Part shown: in pieces, positions 16,815-24,689 of the stretch | How positions within the stretch are numbered: position 1 is the first letter of the stretch | Layout: every line of letters begins with the position of its first letter | DNA from: Lysinibacillus capsici | Lineage (GTDB): Bacteria; Bacillota; Bacilli; Bacillales_A; Planococcaceae | Assembly (NCBI RefSeq): GCF_003367505.1 | Contig: NZ_PXXX01000024.1 | Coordinates: 1 to 64,000 of the forward strand | Direction: 5' to 3' | DNA length: 64,000 nt | Made by a program: the position numbers and the translations under genes | Notes under the pieces: model-generated | What the model was told of the DNA's origin: nothing | The model's database searches: none | The model's input: only the letters and a program-made list of their open reading frames with translations

Positions 16815-17013
16815 TATGATCGCTCACTTTCTTAGAACGACTTGTACTACGTTTAGGCGTATCCTCTCTTAGTGCTTCCTCGTTCAGTTTGATATAGCCT
16901 AATTCCGATAACTTCTTTACTTTCGCTGTATCTTCCGACATATAAAAAGAGGCAGGGAAAAGTAAATCCCCTGTCTCCTTATTAATAAACGGTTTCAATA
17001 CTAAATGTTTCAT
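16765..17013 (-). CDS. Hypothetical protein after capsid gene
   Basis: An 82-residue protein. Residues 1-50 (KPFINKETGDLLFPASFYMSEDTAKVKKLSELGYI) resemble the small head proteins often found between major capsid and connector, with a lysine- and serine-rich unstructured tail. It has an AGAAGGA site before the ATG. The role is unknown. It overlaps the connector gene by 50 bases. Confidence 0.6.
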   Translation of the reverse strand: MKHLVLKPFINKETGDLLFPASFYMSEDTAKVKKLSELGYIKLNEEALREDTPKRSTSRSKKVSDHNVTENKEVAKNDKRSV

Positions 17014-17039
17014 ATCTTAACACGTCCTTCTCGTTTGGA

Positions 17040-18239
17040 TTATGCACTAGGAGCTACTAATACTAGGGCGCGCTCGTCCGTTACTGCACCATCCATAATC
17101 GAATGTCCTAAGAATTGAGTTGTACGTGCTTTTAAGTCTTTATCTGTTTCAACCGTAATCGGTTTTACTTCGTTTACTGCGTAGCCTTTTTTAGCATTAC
17201 CGAACACAAACATGTTATCAGGTACGCCACCATCCACTTTTACAGGGAAACCAAATAAGCGACCTACGCCACCTACTGCTGGGTCTGCGATAAAGATTGG
17301 GTTACCATTCCCATCTAGGATTGTCGCAAGTTTATTCCATACAGTAGCATTGTTAGCGTAAATCGCTGCACCGTTAGCAAATTGAGATTTTAGCATACCG
17401 AAAGCTGTTGTTAAATCAGTATATTTTAAGCCTGCTGTTGCATCATACTCTACTTTTTGGGCTGTCGTACTTAATTCCGTAACCACACCTTTGAATTCAT
17501 CTGTACCGTTACCTGTGAATACCTTAGAACCAACTAACTCACCAATACGATCCACTAATTCGTCTTTTAAGTATTGCATGAACGCTGGAACTGACATTGA
17601 CTCGATTTTAAAGGATACTTCGATTAATTTAGCGACTTCTTTTCCTTCTAAGCGAACATCAACAAACTCGTTTTCCTCAACTTCTGTCGCAGTCTTTTCG
17701 CTGTAGAATTTTGCATCCCCTGATTTGATCGCTTTATGTTTTGGTAAAGTTAAAACGCCTTTGTAGAAGAACTTACGAGCATCACCGAAGAATGGATGTT
17801 CCTCTGAGATAAGACCGATAATTTCATCGACAACGTGTTTTGGAATCACTACCTGGTTATCCTCTGCATACGTTACATTGTTCATTTCTGTAAATACTGC
17901 TTGTTCGTTAGCGGATAGTGGCTTATTCATGACTGTTTTTGCAAAGGCATTTTCCATTAATTCTAATTCGTTTAAAGATTTGTTTTGTACGTTTTCAACT
18001 TGTGTCATAGTCGTAAGTTCCCCTTCATTAATTGATTTGTTTTCAATGTCGATCATTGTTTGTTGTTTTAATGCGTTCAAGTTGGCAAGTTCTTTTTGTG
18101 TGTTTTCAAATTGATTGTCTAGTGCTTCAATTTCTTGCATTTTCAATTGAGAATCTTCGAATTTACCCTCAGTAATTAAGGCTTCTGCTGCTGTTACTAA
18201 CTCATTGCGTTGTGCTAAGTATTGCTCTTGTTTCATCAT
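17040..18239 (-). CDS. Major capsid protein, HK97 fold
   Basis: A 399-residue capsid protein. The first 105 residues are helical coiled coil (LVTAAEALITEGKFEDSQLKMQEIEALDNQFENT), a scaffold-like delta domain that the adjacent protease would remove. The body has the HK97 features: NQVVIPKHVVDEIIGLISEEHPFF, VSFKIESMSVPAFMQYLKDELVDRIGELVGSKVFTGNGT (spine helix and A domain), and the C-terminal FVFGNAKKGYAV. GGAGATTAAATA precedes the ATG. It is coupled to the protease gene, whose stop is adjacent. Confidence 0.93.
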   Translation of the reverse strand: MMKQEQYLAQRNELVTAAEALITEGKFEDSQLKMQEIEALDNQFENTQKELANLNALKQQTMIDIENKSINEGELTTMTQVENVQNKSLNELELMENAFAKTVMNKPLSANEQAVFTEMNNVTYAEDNQVVIPKHVVDEIIGLISEEHPFFGDARKFFYKGVLTLPKHKAIKSGDAKFYSEKTATEVEENEFVDVRLEGKEVAKLIEVSFKIESMSVPAFMQYLKDELVDRIGELVGSKVFTGNGTDEFKGVVTELSTTAQKVEYDATAGLKYTDLTTAFGMLKSQFANGAAIYANNATVWNKLATILDGNGNPIFIADPAVGGVGRLFGFPVKVDGGVPDNMFVFGNAKKGYAVNEVKPITVETDKDLKARTTQFLGHSIMDGAVTDERALVLVAPSA

Positions 18240-18919
18240 TATTTAATCTCCTTTAACTTTAATAAATTTAACTGCGCTTTTAGTTGCGCTGTTTGTTTGA
18301 TTTTTGCTTTATTCTCTTTAAAGTCATTAATTAGTTGTTCGGGTAACATGCCGATGGCACCGCCATTCGCGACTAAGGCTACTGGATCAATTGAATTTGT
18401 TTTATCCTCAAACATAATAGAATCAATAAAACCTAACTCTTTTGCTGTTTGCGGGCTGAGCCACGTTTCCTTGTCCATAAGTTCGAGAATTTCTTCTTTT
18501 GACTTACCTGTTTTTAATACATAGGCGTTCGCAATCGTTTCATTTGCGTTCTTTAGGATGTCTGCGACATGTTCATGATCGTGATAATCGCCGCCTGATT
18601 GTAAGGATACATTGTGTATCATCAGTTGTGCCGTTGGGCTAATCTCTGACTTACGAGCCATAGCAATAATAGAAGCTGACGAACCTGCAAAACTATAAAT
18701 CTTAATCGTGACGTCTCCTTGATACGCTCGTAAAGCTGTATAGATTTCACTACCAGCAAATACATTGCCTCCACCAGAATTAATGATTACCTCAATAGGC
18801 TCATTCCCTACTAATTGACTTGTAACATCGTTCGGACAAGTTGCCTCTACACCGTACCAGTCATACATTTCTTTATGATCGTTTAATACAATAGCGCCTT
18901 TAATATTAATTTTCTTCAA
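18239..18919 (-). CDS. Prohead protease, ClpP type (S14)
   Basis: A 226-residue serine protease expected to mature the prohead. ClpP features: INSGGGNVFAGSEIYTALRAY (oxyanion region), nucleophile in AGSSAS at about Ser83, His102 in AQLMIHN, and the handle helix LMDKETWLSPQTAKELGFID. The start is TTG (18917-18919) with AGGCGG nine bases before it. It lies between portal and capsid as in HK97-like phages. The basic C-terminal tail (KENKAKIKQTAQLKAQLN) could contact the capsid delta domain. Confidence 0.9.
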   Translation of the reverse strand: MKKINIKGAIVLNDHKEMYDWYGVEATCPNDVTSQLVGNEPIEVIINSGGGNVFAGSEIYTALRAYQGDVTIKIYSFAGSSASIIAMARKSEISPTAQLMIHNVSLQSGGDYHDHEHVADILKNANETIANAYVLKTGKSKEEILELMDKETWLSPQTAKELGFIDSIMFEDKTNSIDPVALVANGGAIGMLPEQLINDFKENKAKIKQTAQLKAQLNLLKLKEIK

Positions 18920-18921
18920 TA

Positions 18922-20139
18922 CTATTCACCGCCTTTCGTTGTAGCCTTATCTGTAGTTGTACCGTTTTCTTTTTCTTTTGCTGTATCCAATCGCAATAAG
19001 AACTCGTTACCATGTTCCACTGGATGCATATTTAGCACTTTACGCATTTCATTAGGCGACATGATAGCGCGGTCAACTAATGCCGTTAACGCTAATTTTG
19101 TTTGCATAGAAGCAAAAGCTAAGTCTGACCCTTCAAATATGATAGAGTTGCCAAATGATCTCTCTTTACGAGTAAATAACTTTCGAGTGAACTCTGTTGA
19201 AAGCTGTTTAACAATCGGCTCAATACTTGTTTCATAAAACGCAATCCATTCACTTTCCGTATACTTCGCTTGAATGATTTTTTCGTTAATATTGAAATAT
19301 GAGTAGATGCGATTGTTCGATTCTTTCAGTAAATCTGCATTCGGCATGTAAGACTTAGGCTCTACACGTTCAGCGTCTACTTTAGAATCCACAGAAGCCG
19401 CGCCTGCAAAATCGGCTGTTTCAATGTCTAAGTAAGTATCCACAAATTCTTTTGTCTTTGCTTTCATATCTTTCGGACTTAAATTGTTTTGGAACTTCAA
19501 TAGCCATTGAACGGTATTACTGTTCTTAATGGCTTTGATAATACCTTGGTCCACTGTTCCGACTAGTTCCATCATTTTTGATAGTGATTCAACGTTACTT
19601 GTACCAAAAATTTCATTTTCGTTGTAATCTTGTCGTAGATGAATAATATCCTTGTAATCAAACGTGACCGTATTGCCATTCTTTAATTGGAATTGTAGAT
19701 AGAGAACATTACTTGTACTCTTTAACACTTGTACGCTATTAGATACAATCGGATATAGTCCGATAGGATAACCCATGTCGTCACGATTAATATAGATAAA
19801 TGCGTTATTGTTTAGCTCTAATTGCGTGACAACCTTTTCTAGCATCTGTTGCATCGACATCATCGGATTAGGCTCTTCCAATAAGAACTTCATATATGCC
19901 TCTGGATTTACCTTTAATCCTTTGGTATCCTCTCGGATATGTTTTGCTGTAGACTTTGCAATAGTTCTCGCTTTTACTCGAATAATTGAACGTACTAAAT
20001 CGTTGTTATAGGTATGACCATCCCATGACGTAAAGCCATTCCCTGTATCAGACGTCAACATCTTCAAGCTAGAACCACTACTAACTTTTATACTGTCGTT
20101 ATTCTTCATGCCTAACCAATTTTTAAATCCTATCTTCAA
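18922..20139 (-). CDS. Phage portal protein, HK97 type
   Basis: A 405-residue portal forming the twelve-part ring for DNA entry. Family segments visible: NPMMSMQQMLEKVVTQLELNNNAFIYINRDDMGYP, DIIHLRQDYNENEIFGTSNVESLSK, and RIYSYFNINEKII before ESEWIAFYETSIEPIVKQL. I chose TTG 20137-20139 because AAAGGCGGTGAG precedes it; the longer ATG frame from 20157 would place that site inside the gene. It follows the large terminase. Confidence 0.9.
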   Translation of the reverse strand: MKIGFKNWLGMKNNDSIKVSSGSSLKMLTSDTGNGFTSWDGHTYNNDLVRSIIRVKARTIAKSTAKHIREDTKGLKVNPEAYMKFLLEEPNPMMSMQQMLEKVVTQLELNNNAFIYINRDDMGYPIGLYPIVSNSVQVLKSTSNVLYLQFQLKNGNTVTFDYKDIIHLRQDYNENEIFGTSNVESLSKMMELVGTVDQGIIKAIKNSNTVQWLLKFQNNLSPKDMKAKTKEFVDTYLDIETADFAGAASVDSKVDAERVEPKSYMPNADLLKESNNRIYSYFNINEKIIQAKYTESEWIAFYETSIEPIVKQLSTEFTRKLFTRKERSFGNSIIFEGSDLAFASMQTKLALTALVDRAIMSPNEMRKVLNMHPVEHGNEFLLRLDTAKEKENGTTTDKATTKGGE

Positions 20140-20166
20140 AAACTCACCGCCTTTCAACTTTGAACA

Positions 20167-21876
20167 TTAGTTTATTAAACCGATATACTCCGCTCGGTTA
20201 TCACTCATGACTACAAATGCATCTAACATAGCTGCTAACCCGTCAATTCTGCGTTTTTGATTCTTCCCTTTGTTTGGTTTTATGTTACCGTTAGAATCCG
20301 TTACAACTGCGGTATTCATTAGACACCATTTTGTAATTGGATTATTGTTATAAATGATTTCTTTAGATTTTATCTTTGCGTGTAGTTCTTGCATTGGTAA
20401 CGAAAGTGTTTTCGCATATTGCGAAACTGGAACCATTGTATTCTTACCGAAATTATCCTCCATGTCCTCTACAAAATATCTCGCTGACCATGCGTCATAC
20501 CCTATTAGATACATGTAAGTTCCATACTTCCCTTGCATCTCAAGAAACCAGTTTGTAATGTCTTTATAACTAATTGAATTGCCTTCACATAACCTTAAAT
20601 AGCCTTGTTGATACCATACGTCATAAGGTACATTATCCTCTTTGACTCTTTGTTCTAATAACTCAGAAGGTAGCCAATACATATGTTCAAAATATATTCT
20701 GTTGTTATTAGGAAGCATGAAACCGAAACATGCTGCGGTTAAATCGGTTGTTTGTGATAAGTCAACACCGCCAATCGCATACGTAGGTTTCAATGTTTCT
20801 AAATCAAATGTTTCTTTGTTATCTGCCTGTTCAAAAGTTAGCCATGCCTGTTCGCTGTTTTGACGAACGTTGAAGTCCTTACATAATAGATTGGATCTTA
20901 ATACTGGATTCTTCATCGCTTTTTGAACCTTACGCGCTAGTTCGTCTCTGTCCTTAATTGTGCCAAGTGCTGGATTCGCTTTTTCCCAACAGGCTTCGTC
21001 TGTCCATTCTTCCTCGGAATCCAATTCATAAATGAACGCTATTACTCTATCATCTCGATAATTACCATCATCATAACCGCGAATAATATCTTCAAATTCT
21101 TGATACTTTATATCAAAAATTCCTTCTCGTACTGTTCCCGCTGTTGTCGTTATAATTGACAACGGTTGTTCACGTGCTGACATACCATCAACAATAACGT
21201 CGTATAAGTTTTTATCTTTAATCGCGTGTAATTCATCAATTAAAGAACAATGAACATTAAGACCATCTAGCGAATTAGAATCACTGGATAACGGTTTAAA
21301 AGTACTCTCTGTTGCTTCAAGTTTTAATTCACTAACCAAGCACTTAATGCGGTTATTTAATACGGGAGATTTCTTAATCATGCGACGGGCTTCTTCCCAA
21401 ATAATTTTGGCTTGGTCTTTTTTGGTTGCCGCACTGACGACTTCCGCTCCCATTTCACCATCAGCCGCTAACATATATAACCCCATTGCCGAACCTAACG
21501 TGGATTTACCGTGTTTTCGAGTAATAATCAAAGCTATTTCTTTTACCATTCGGTAATCTTCTGTCTTATGTACAAAACCGAATGTCGTTGCAACAATGGC
21601 TTTCTGCCATATCTCTAATACAAAAGGTTTTCCCGCTAATTTCCCCTTTGAGTGCTTACAGAAATTTTCAATAAATTCGATCGCATGATTTGCTTTCTTA
21701 GGACTGTATTCATATTCGTAATCATGATCATTTATCCTACGGACAATTTCTTTCATAGTCTTGTAAACCTTTTGGGAAACGGTTACTTCTCGATTTTCAA
21801 TCATGTTCCAATACTCGAGAATAGGATTGTAGTCGATTGGATATCGTTTTATTCGTGCTTGTTTAGCCTTTGTCAT
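20167..21876 (-). CDS. Terminase large subunit
   Basis: A 569-residue packaging motor. The ATPase domain has a Walker A variant at about 118-126 (ITRKHGKST) and Walker B at 212-215 (SLIDELHA). The nuclease domain has acidic residues in GGVDLSQTTDLTA, LIGYDAWSARYF and the C-terminal RRIDGLAAMLDAFV. It overlaps the small subunit by four bases (ATGA). HK97-type architecture with an HNH gene nearby suggests cos packaging, which is inference. Confidence 0.93.
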   Translation of the reverse strand: MTKAKQARIKRYPIDYNPILEYWNMIENREVTVSQKVYKTMKEIVRRINDHDYEYEYSPKKANHAIEFIENFCKHSKGKLAGKPFVLEIWQKAIVATTFGFVHKTEDYRMVKEIALIITRKHGKSTLGSAMGLYMLAADGEMGAEVVSAATKKDQAKIIWEEARRMIKKSPVLNNRIKCLVSELKLEATESTFKPLSSDSNSLDGLNVHCSLIDELHAIKDKNLYDVIVDGMSAREQPLSIITTTAGTVREGIFDIKYQEFEDIIRGYDDGNYRDDRVIAFIYELDSEEEWTDEACWEKANPALGTIKDRDELARKVQKAMKNPVLRSNLLCKDFNVRQNSEQAWLTFEQADNKETFDLETLKPTYAIGGVDLSQTTDLTAACFGFMLPNNNRIYFEHMYWLPSELLEQRVKEDNVPYDVWYQQGYLRLCEGNSISYKDITNWFLEMQGKYGTYMYLIGYDAWSARYFVEDMEDNFGKNTMVPVSQYAKTLSLPMQELHAKIKSKEIIYNNNPITKWCLMNTAVVTDSNGNIKPNKGKNQKRRIDGLAAMLDAFVVMSDNRAEYIGLIN

Positions 21877-22271
21877 TTGTCATTCACAAACGATTCAAAG
21901 CCATCGTCTATCACTCCGTTGACTTGTGCTGTTCCTAACAAGTCTGATAACTGTTTACATATCACTTGGTATTGCTTCACCAATTGAACATACTGACGAA
22001 CTACAGGACGCTCTCTTTCATACGGAGGCGTCTTTTCTGATTGCGTAAACATTTCAACAAAACCGTTTTTTAGTAAGTCTTCTTCCATATCTTCTAAATT
22101 GATACGGATAAAGGCACAACGTTTTATCAAGCCTTCATTCGACTTTACTTTTTCAGGGCTAGCTTCCTTCAATACGCCTTTAATTCGATTGAACTCCTTA
22201 GTAATCCGATTACTTCTCTGTTCATACTCGAAATTCTCATCAGCTTCGATCAAATTATCTTTAATCCTCAT
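21873..22271 (-). CDS. Terminase small subunit-like protein
   Basis: A 132-residue helical protein, charged, in the position of the small terminase. The P27-like pattern is visible in LIKRCAFIRINLEDMEEDLLKNGFVEMFTQSEKTPPYERERPVVRQYVQLVKQYQVICKQLSDLL. The ATG at 22269-22271 is supported by AAAGGAAGG upstream; a longer frame from 22295 would contain that site. It probably recognises the DNA start site together with the HNH protein. Confidence 0.8.
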   Translation of the reverse strand: MRIKDNLIEADENFEYEQRSNRITKEFNRIKGVLKEASPEKVKSNEGLIKRCAFIRINLEDMEEDLLKNGFVEMFTQSEKTPPYERERPVVRQYVQLVKQYQVICKQLSDLLGTAQVNGVIDDGFESFVNDK

Positions 22272-22402
22272 ATAATGACCTTCCTTTCTTTTCAAAATGG
22301 TTGTAGGGGGCTATAGACCGCCTTATGTATTACAGAAAGCCCCCTCATCGTTCCCCATCTCTTGTTCCTGTCAAATAATTTTAGGGGGGATACTTTCTTT
22401 TT
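22272..22402 (-). other. Candidate cos region between HNH and terS
   Basis: A 131-base non-coding stretch with an inverted repeat GGGGGCT (22306-22312) / AGCCCCC (22338-22344) and two copies of TAGGGGGG (22304 and 22382). In HNH-containing HK97-like phages the cos site usually lies beside the small terminase, so this is the natural place for it. No cohesive end is proven. Confidence 0.4.
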
Positions 22403-22738
22403 TTATTCGATTGCTATTAATTGTCCGTTTTTATCAAACATACAACCTTCTGGAATACCGTTCCTATTTAATGGATTACCGAATGTTTTCTTATTGTGAC
22501 AAGACAAACAAAGATACTGTAAATTGTCGTGACTTAAAGTAATAGCTGGGTTATTAATGTTATCTATATTAATTTCCTCCATATGGTCAACGATATACCC
22601 TAACGTAATCTTCCCCTCTTGTTCGCACCATTCGCATAAACCACCATTAGTTAAACTATTAATATAAGCCTGTCTAGTTTTCATCCAAGCTTTAGACTTA
22701 TAAAACTTTCGTGCTATTTCTGTATGTTCTAACGCCAT
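22403..22738 (-). CDS. HNH endonuclease (packaging-associated)
   Basis: A 111-residue nuclease. Zinc-binding CEWC (35-38) and CLSCH (77-81) flank the beta-beta-alpha metal motif: Asp51-His52 (IVDHME), Asn72 (HDNLQ) and the final His81 with KKT. HNH proteins next to terminase genes are required for cos cleavage in several phages. The ATG 22736-22738 follows GAAAGGTGA; the GTG at 22747 lies in that site. Confidence 0.88.
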   Translation of the reverse strand: MALEHTEIARKFYKSKAWMKTRQAYINSLTNGGLCEWCEQEGKITLGYIVDHMEEINIDNINNPAITLSHDNLQYLCLSCHNKKTFGNPLNRNGIPEGCMFDKNGQLIAIE

Positions 22739-22760
22739 TCTTGTCACCTTTCAAGGCATA

Positions 22761-22789
22761 ATAAAAAGCCACACCTTGTTAGATGTGAC
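22761..22789 (-). terminator. Terminator between early and late modules
   Basis: On the minus strand GTCACA (789-784) pairs with TGTGGC (773-768) around an AACAAG loop, followed by TTTTTATT. It would stop leftward early transcription just before the HNH and terminase genes. Confidence 0.5.
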
Positions 22790-22880
22790 CTTGTTATTTT
22801 TAATAGACTTAATTGTGCCTATCACTATATTCAAAGATAAAATACACATAAAGCCTTTACATTAAATACCATCAATCAAG

Positions 22881-22920
22881 TAAAAATACCGTAATTTTTA
22901 CGTTAAAAATACGGTAAAAT
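22881..22920. promoter_or_regulatory. Interleaved inverted repeats upstream of small plus-strand gene
   Basis: TACCGTA (22887-22893) and TACGGTA (22910-22916) form an inverted pair. Between and around them TAAAAAT and ATTTTTA alternate, so two palindromes interlock. It lies just upstream of the -35 of the plus-strand gene and looks like an operator. Further TACCGTA copies are at about 23,230 and 23,383. Confidence 0.45.
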
Positions 22921-22923
22921 ATA

Positions 22924-22952
22924 TAGACGTGAGTAAATATAAATGTTATAAT
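22924..22952 (+). promoter_or_regulatory. Promoter of small basic membrane protein
   Basis: -10 TATAAT (22947-22952) with a 17-base spacer to a weak -35 TAGACG (22924-22929). It is followed by AAAGGAGGTGA and the ATG at 22981. Confidence 0.55.
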
Positions 22953-22980
22953 AAGAGTATAGAAAAGGAGGTGATAAACA

Positions 22981-23180
22981 TGAACTACGAAACAATATTA
23001 AACATCATCAAAGAAGTTGGAACAATCGCAGGAACACTTTCAACTATCACATCACTAATCATTAACATCAAAACACTGAAAGGAAAGAAAAAGAAGAAAA
23101 AAAGAGCCGAGGTAGTCAAGAAAGAACAGCAAAAGAAAAGAGAAAAGCGACGCCATCCCGCTAAGAATAAACGTCGCTAA
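22981..23180 (+). CDS. Small hydrophobic-plus-polybasic protein
   Basis: A 66-residue protein. Residues 3-31 are hydrophobic (IKEVGTIAGTLSTITSLIINI), one membrane-interacting helix. Residues 33-66 are almost all Lys/Arg (GKKKKKKRAEVVKKEQQKKR, then more). A near-perfect AAAGGAGGTGA precedes the ATG, and it has its own promoter and terminator on the strand opposite to all neighbours. This self-contained design fits a moron, a superinfection-exclusion protein or a small toxin, but nothing identifies which. The frame is open upstream to 22929 without a ribosome site. Confidence 0.65.
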
Positions 23181-23190
23181 ACCAATCGAA

Positions 23191-23217
23191 AGAAGAAGGT
23201 GAAAGCCTTCTTTTTTC
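23191..23217 (+). terminator. Rho-independent terminator
   Basis: Stem AAGAAGG / CCTTCTT with a short TGAAAG loop followed by TTTTTT, eleven bases after the stop of the 66-residue gene. Confidence 0.8.
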
Positions 23218-23373
23218 ATTTCTATTTTACCGTATCGGCTTACGTTACGCAAACAGCTTCATCATAAGAAAGTTAGGTAAAATTATTTACGTTAATTCAA
23301 CTTATTCTTTCCTATAATGTATAGGTACAAAACGCTGTCTAATATGGCTTTTATGGCTAAAAAACGTCTAATT

Positions 23374-23585
23374 TTATTTACTACCGTAAAAATCTTCAAT
23401 GAAAGTATTAATTTCTTCAAATGATGCAGACTCTGAATTTCCTTCTTCATCTAAAAATAGTATTCCTTTATTTTCAGTATTCGTTTGTACAATAACCCCT
23501 AACTCTTTTGCAACTACCTTTTATTTATATCAAACACATAGAACACCTACAATTCCCATTCCGTTAATACAACATCATAATTCAT
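23374..23585 (-). pseudogene. Possible frameshifted small gene
   Basis: Minus-strand codons from about 23,517 to the stop at 23,374 read VVAKELGVIVQTNTENKGIL, then FLDEEGNSESASFEEINTFI and EDFYGSK, which looks like real protein, but there is no start codon in that frame. The preceding bases in another frame read MNYDVVLTEWEL, a stop, then VFYVFDINK. Adding one A to an A-run near 23,520 would join the second part to the third. I infer a decayed gene with one frameshift and one stop. The original function is unknown, and no good ribosome site is seen. Confidence 0.4.
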
Positions 23586-23665
23586 TATTTGCGTTCGATT
23601 TAAGGCGCTTTTCAACCTTGACAATAAAAACCTCACCTTTAACTAGATACCGCCTATAAAGGGCT

Positions 23666-23851
23666 TTAAAACACGTTTAAAGGCATATCGAAAGGAATTT
23701 CATTACTACGAACATTTCCAATAAACATTTCTTCTAATGAACATTTTTCACACTTAAAAATAGGCGCAGCATTTTGTACCGAAAAACTGAATACGTGGTC
23801 ACAAGTTGTTTGCTTCAATAATAGTTGAATACTGTTATTATCTATCGTCAT
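23666..23851 (-). CDS. Small Cys/His phage protein
   Basis: A 61-residue protein with Cys17, His19, and a CEKC knuckle (residues 34-37), plausible ligands for one zinc: CDHVFSF...FKCEKC. AAAGGAG lies before the ATG, spaced by ATTAATTAA. It is the first gene to the left of the palindrome-rich region and is transcribed leftward with the early genes. The function is not recognised. Confidence 0.65.
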   Translation of the reverse strand: MTIDNNSIQLLLKQTTCDHVFSFSVQNAAPIFKCEKCSLEEMFIGNVRSNEIPFDMPLNVF

Positions 23852-24147
23852 TTAATTAATCTCCTTTGTAATGGCGCAAGTTAGCCGCGTGGCATATACC
23901 TTATTTATTCTTTTATTATTTAATACAGTCAATAATATATAGTCATAGATATTAACGTTAATATGTTCACATATTCTTATTAATGATTTCGTTGTTTATA
24001 TATATACTATCGATATTCTTTTAATTAAAAATATCGTTAGATTATTATTGATATGGAGCGATAGCGACATAGAGGATTTATGCTTTAGCATAAATCCTCG
24101 TTAATATATTAAGTATTTATTTTTAAGTCTTTATAATAAGTCTTTAT
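23852..24147. other. AT-rich, palindrome-rich non-coding region (origin candidate)
   Basis: No gene is seen in these 296 bases. They contain a perfect 16-base palindrome, ATATTAACGTTAATAT (23949-23964); a CGATATT/AATATCG inverted repeat around TTTTAATTAAAA near 24,010-24,035; and a perfect 12-base hairpin at 24072-24099. Together with the adjacent repeat array and the helix-turn-helix gene, this resembles a theta replication origin: an AT-rich unwinding region beside iterons. Confidence 0.45.
24072..24099. repeat. Perfect 12-base stem hairpin
   Basis: GAGGATTTATGC (24072-24083) and GCATAAATCCTC (24088-24099) with a TTTA loop. No clear T-run follows on either strand, so it is not an obvious terminator. 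It may be part of an origin or a protein target. Confidence 0.75.
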
Positions 24148-24212
24148 ACGTCCTAAAAATTAGGATGTCACAGCCGAAAAATTAGGACGTCGAACAGAAA
24201 AATTAGGACGTC
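24148..24212. repeat. Iteron-like array: three direct repeats plus one inverted half
   Basis: AAAAATTAGGAYGTC occurs at 24155-24169, 24177-24191 and 24198-24212, spaced by 22 and 21 bases, about two helical turns. An inverted half ACGTCCTA at 24148-24155 makes a palindrome with the first copy. The array ends four bases from the stop of the helix-turn-helix gene. Same-face spacing is the classic layout of initiator binding sites. Confidence 0.7.
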
Positions 24213-24215
24213 AAA

Positions 24216-24653
24216 CTAAAGCCAATCTATAATTTCCTCGTTCTGTAAGATTTCCTTCCCATAACATTTCTCAAATTGAGGACGAGCCTCTGGGAAACGT
24301 TCCAAAAACGCCTTTACGTCAAGTATCAATTGTTTGAAAGTGTAAAAATTGTTAAATCGCCGTACGCCTCCTAAACGGTGAATATCAATCATATCTAAGC
24401 TATCAAGCGTATCAATGCATCTACTTATTGTATCCTTGTGCATATTTAGTGTACGTGACATGTTATCTATTGAAGGATAACTCCGCCCTTCTCTACGGTT
24501 ATAGTTTTTTAACAAGTAGGCATAAACCAAAAAGGTATTACCGTTAAATTTCGGATGAAGTGGGTATAACGTCAATGCTTCGTTTTGTATCGCTACCCAT
24601 CCACTGTCGCATTCATAAGGTAATGCTTTATGATAATTGTTAGAACTCGCCAT
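24216..24653 (-). CDS. Helix-turn-helix protein, candidate replication initiator
   Basis: A 145-residue protein. A winged helix-turn-helix is visible at about 60-100 (EGRSYPSIDNMSRTLNMHKD, then TISRCIDTLDSLDMIDI), preceded by a region like the N-terminal part of HTH_36/plasmid initiator proteins (SGWVAIQNEALTLYP...NTFLVYAYLLKNY). ATG 24651-24653 is supported by AAGGAAGTGA; a longer frame to 24689 contains that site. The iteron array starts right after its stop. With no other replication gene visible, it is the best candidate initiator, which is inference. Confidence 0.7.
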   Translation of the reverse strand: MASSNNYHKALPYECDSGWVAIQNEALTLYPLHPKFNGNTFLVYAYLLKNYNRREGRSYPSIDNMSRTLNMHKDTISRCIDTLDSLDMIDIHRLGGVRRFNNFYTFKQLILDVKAFLERFPEARPQFEKCYGKEILQNEEIIDWL

Positions 24654-24689
24654 ATACTCACTTCCTTTAGTAGCTCTAAACGTCGCCAA

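Noticed and set aside
22929-22980. Upstream extension of the 66-residue gene to 22929
   Set aside because: It overlaps the -35 and -10 region; the strong ribosome site is before 22981.
23181-23373. CCTATA-ATG-TATAGG repeat at 23311-23325 as a promoter or operator
   Set aside because: Short, and no gene starts close by in either direction; noted but not called.
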